Shown piece by piece: positions 5,182 through 6,278 of a DNA stretch of 6,278 nt; the first letter of the stretch is position 1; every line of letters starts with the position of its first letter. Below the pieces are notes generated by a model that did not search any database, had not been told where the DNA came from, and saw nothing but the letters and a program-made list of their open reading frames with translations. The stretch covers positions 1 to 6,278 of the forward strand of contig CAYURQ010000026.1 of the NCBI GenBank assembly GCA_964447315.1. The letters run 5' to 3'. Made by a program: the position numbers and the translations under genes. This stretch comes from MWBV01 sp964447315. Lineage in GTDB: Archaea; Nanobdellota; Nanobdellia; Pacearchaeales; GW2011-AR1.

Positions 5182-6278
5182 ATGCCTTATCAAGATATTG
5201 AAGGTGATTTTGCCAATATTAATCCTGAAAAGAGAAAGTCTAGAAAACCTATTGGTAAATTATTTTTAACTTTATTTAGTATTTTATTTTTTTTAATTTT
5301 AACAACTATTTTTATTTCTTATTCATTTAATAATAAATATATTTCTCAAAGAGATTTATATCTTGGAGAAGATTTTAATCTTGATAATAATGATTCTCTT
5401 CTCTTTAAATTTGAGAAGCAAAGGCATAAAGCAAATATCACTGTAATTGGTTCTAGTTCCATATATGTTACTATTCAAAGTAATCCTATTACTAAATTAA
5501 TAAAGATAAATGAAAGTGTTTTTTTTGATTTAAATAATGATACTGAGTATGATTTAAGAGTTTGGTTGATTGAAATTGTTAATTATAAAGCTGTTGTTGA
5601 ATTTAAGAGGGTTGATGGTCAATATTGTATTCCTAATTGGGAATGTAAAAAATGGGGAGATTGTATTGATGGTTTAAGAAGAAGAGAGTGTTTTGATTTA
5701 AATAGATGCGGTAAATCTAATTTTCCTGATATTGAGAGGTTTTGTTCAGATATTCTGGGTTCACAAGAAGAAATTATTCAAGAACAAGAAACTATTTTAG
5801 AAAATAATACTTTTTCTAATGCTTCTACAGAAAATGAAGAATCTGGTGAACTTAAAAATCAATCTTTTATTGGAGATGGTGAATTATCTTGTACTGAAAA
5901 TAATGGAAAGGTTTGTACTAGTGATCAAAAATGTCAGGGCAATTGGATTAATTCTTCTAATTCATTAAGATGTTGTTTTGGAAATTGTTATTTTCCAGAT
6001 GTTGATTTAATTTCTTCAAATACATCTATTAGTTGTGATGAAAGTTTAAGTGCTTTTAGATCTGCTGTTTCTAATTGTACTTTTTTTGAAATGAATTGTT
6101 TTGAAAATATTTTAATTCCAGAATTAGGAGTTATTCATGGTTTTGAAAGTGTTTTTGAAATACAAGGATATTATCCAGGAAATAATTGTTTGTTTAGATA
6201 TGCATATGGAGATGTTTTTTTAAATTATACTTCTGATAAGTATTATGAATTTGTTGAACAAGGAATGTCAAATGTTCA
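5182..6278 (+). CDS. Membrane-anchored cysteine-rich surface protein, paralogue of protein A ('protein B', 3' end outside window)
   Basis: Starting at ATG 5182 (MPYQDIEGDF), the frame stays open for 365 codons to the right edge. It has a basic cytoplasmic stretch (PEKRKSRKPIGK, 15-26), a single membrane anchor (about 25-49), then an outside region. The beta-rich domain (about 58-144) aligns with that of protein A through LGEDF, QSNP and DLNNDTEYDLRV, which keeps a DxNxDxxxD loop at D116, N118, D120 and D124. The W/C module (C149-C188; W153, C155, W158, C161, C170, C176) matches protein A. An acidic Glu/Asn-rich linker (190-235) follows, then one 'C ... CQG ... CC-x3-C' module (237-269) and a C-terminal domain (from about 285) with NNCLFRY and EQGMSN, equivalent to GECIIKY and QGKSMEC in A. 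It has no CGDG repeats and no C-K-C segment. Several N-x-S/T sequons occur. Start supported by the TATA box 25.5 bp upstream. Function unknown. Confidence 0.85.
   Translation, partial: MPYQDIEGDFANINPEKRKSRKPIGKLFLTLFSILFFLILTTIFISYSFNNKYISQRDLYLGEDFNLDNNDSLLFKFEKQRHKANITVIGSSSIYVTIQSNPITKLIKINESVFFDLNNDTEYDLRVWLIEIVNYKAVVEFKRVDGQYCIPNWECKKWGDCIDGLRRRECFDLNRCGKSNFPDIERFCSDILGSQEEIIQEQETILENNTFSNASTENEESGELKNQSFIGDGELSCTENNGKVCTSDQKCQGNWINSSNSLRCCFGNCYFPDVDLISSNTSISCDESLSAFRSAVSNCTFFEMNCFENILIPELGVIHGFESVFEIQGYYPGNNCLFRYAYGDVFLNYTSDKYYEFVEQGMSNV

Noticed and set aside
5172..5201. ATG at 5172 ahead of protein B
   Set aside because: It is in another frame and reaches a stop after nine codons. 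ATG 5182 has the long open frame and the right TATA spacing.
1..6278. Search for tRNA or rRNA genes, CRISPR arrays, insertion sequences and attachment sites
   Set aside because: I see no GC-rich cloverleaf or rRNA-like segment in this AT-rich window, no spaced direct repeats, no transposase or integrase motifs, and no intergenic gap longer than about 85 bp.

Overview
The window is very AT-rich and reads as a piece of an archaeal genome. The best fit is a DPANN lineage such as Pacearchaeota, Woesearchaeota or another Nanoarchaeota-type group. The evidence is an archaeal-style FtsZ end, start codons placed about 26 bp downstream of TATA-like boxes with no Shine-Dalgarno sequence, U-tract termination, and secreted proteins carrying W-x-C-x2-W-x2-C, CGDG and CC-x-C cysteine modules that I associate with these groups. 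The lineage is inferred from recalled family patterns, not from a search.

Layout, left to right. (1) The C-terminal part of ftsZ (to 524) enters from the left and is followed by a T-tract terminator. (2) At 608-1096 is a small polytopic membrane protein with its own promoter. (3) Convergent to it, at 1113-1670 on the minus strand, is a nitroreductase-family flavoprotein. (4) A 72-bp divergent intergenic region holds two back-to-back TATA boxes and leads into a 750-residue membrane-anchored, cysteine-rich surface protein (1743-3995, here 'protein A'). (5) Protein A meets mnmA, a tRNA-U34 2-thiouridylase on the minus strand (3992-5131), tail to tail; the two stop codons overlap. (6) A single palindromic TATA box lies exactly midway between the mnmA start codon and the start codon of a second surface protein ('protein B', 5182 to the right edge, incomplete).

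The most interesting content is the A/B pair. They are diverged paralogues sharing a short cytoplasmic N-terminus, one membrane anchor, a beta-rich domain with a DxDxDG-type calcium-loop motif, a W/C module and a C-terminal domain. They differ in the number and kind of cysteine modules between these shared parts, which suggests a modular cell-surface protein family. The second point of interest is the perfectly symmetric mnmA/protein B promoter. The third is the presence of a bacterial-type MnmA with both catalytic cysteines in an apparent archaeon. FtsZ, MnmA and the nitroreductase have recognisable housekeeping roles; nothing in the window links them functionally to A and B, and each gene appears to be transcribed on its own.
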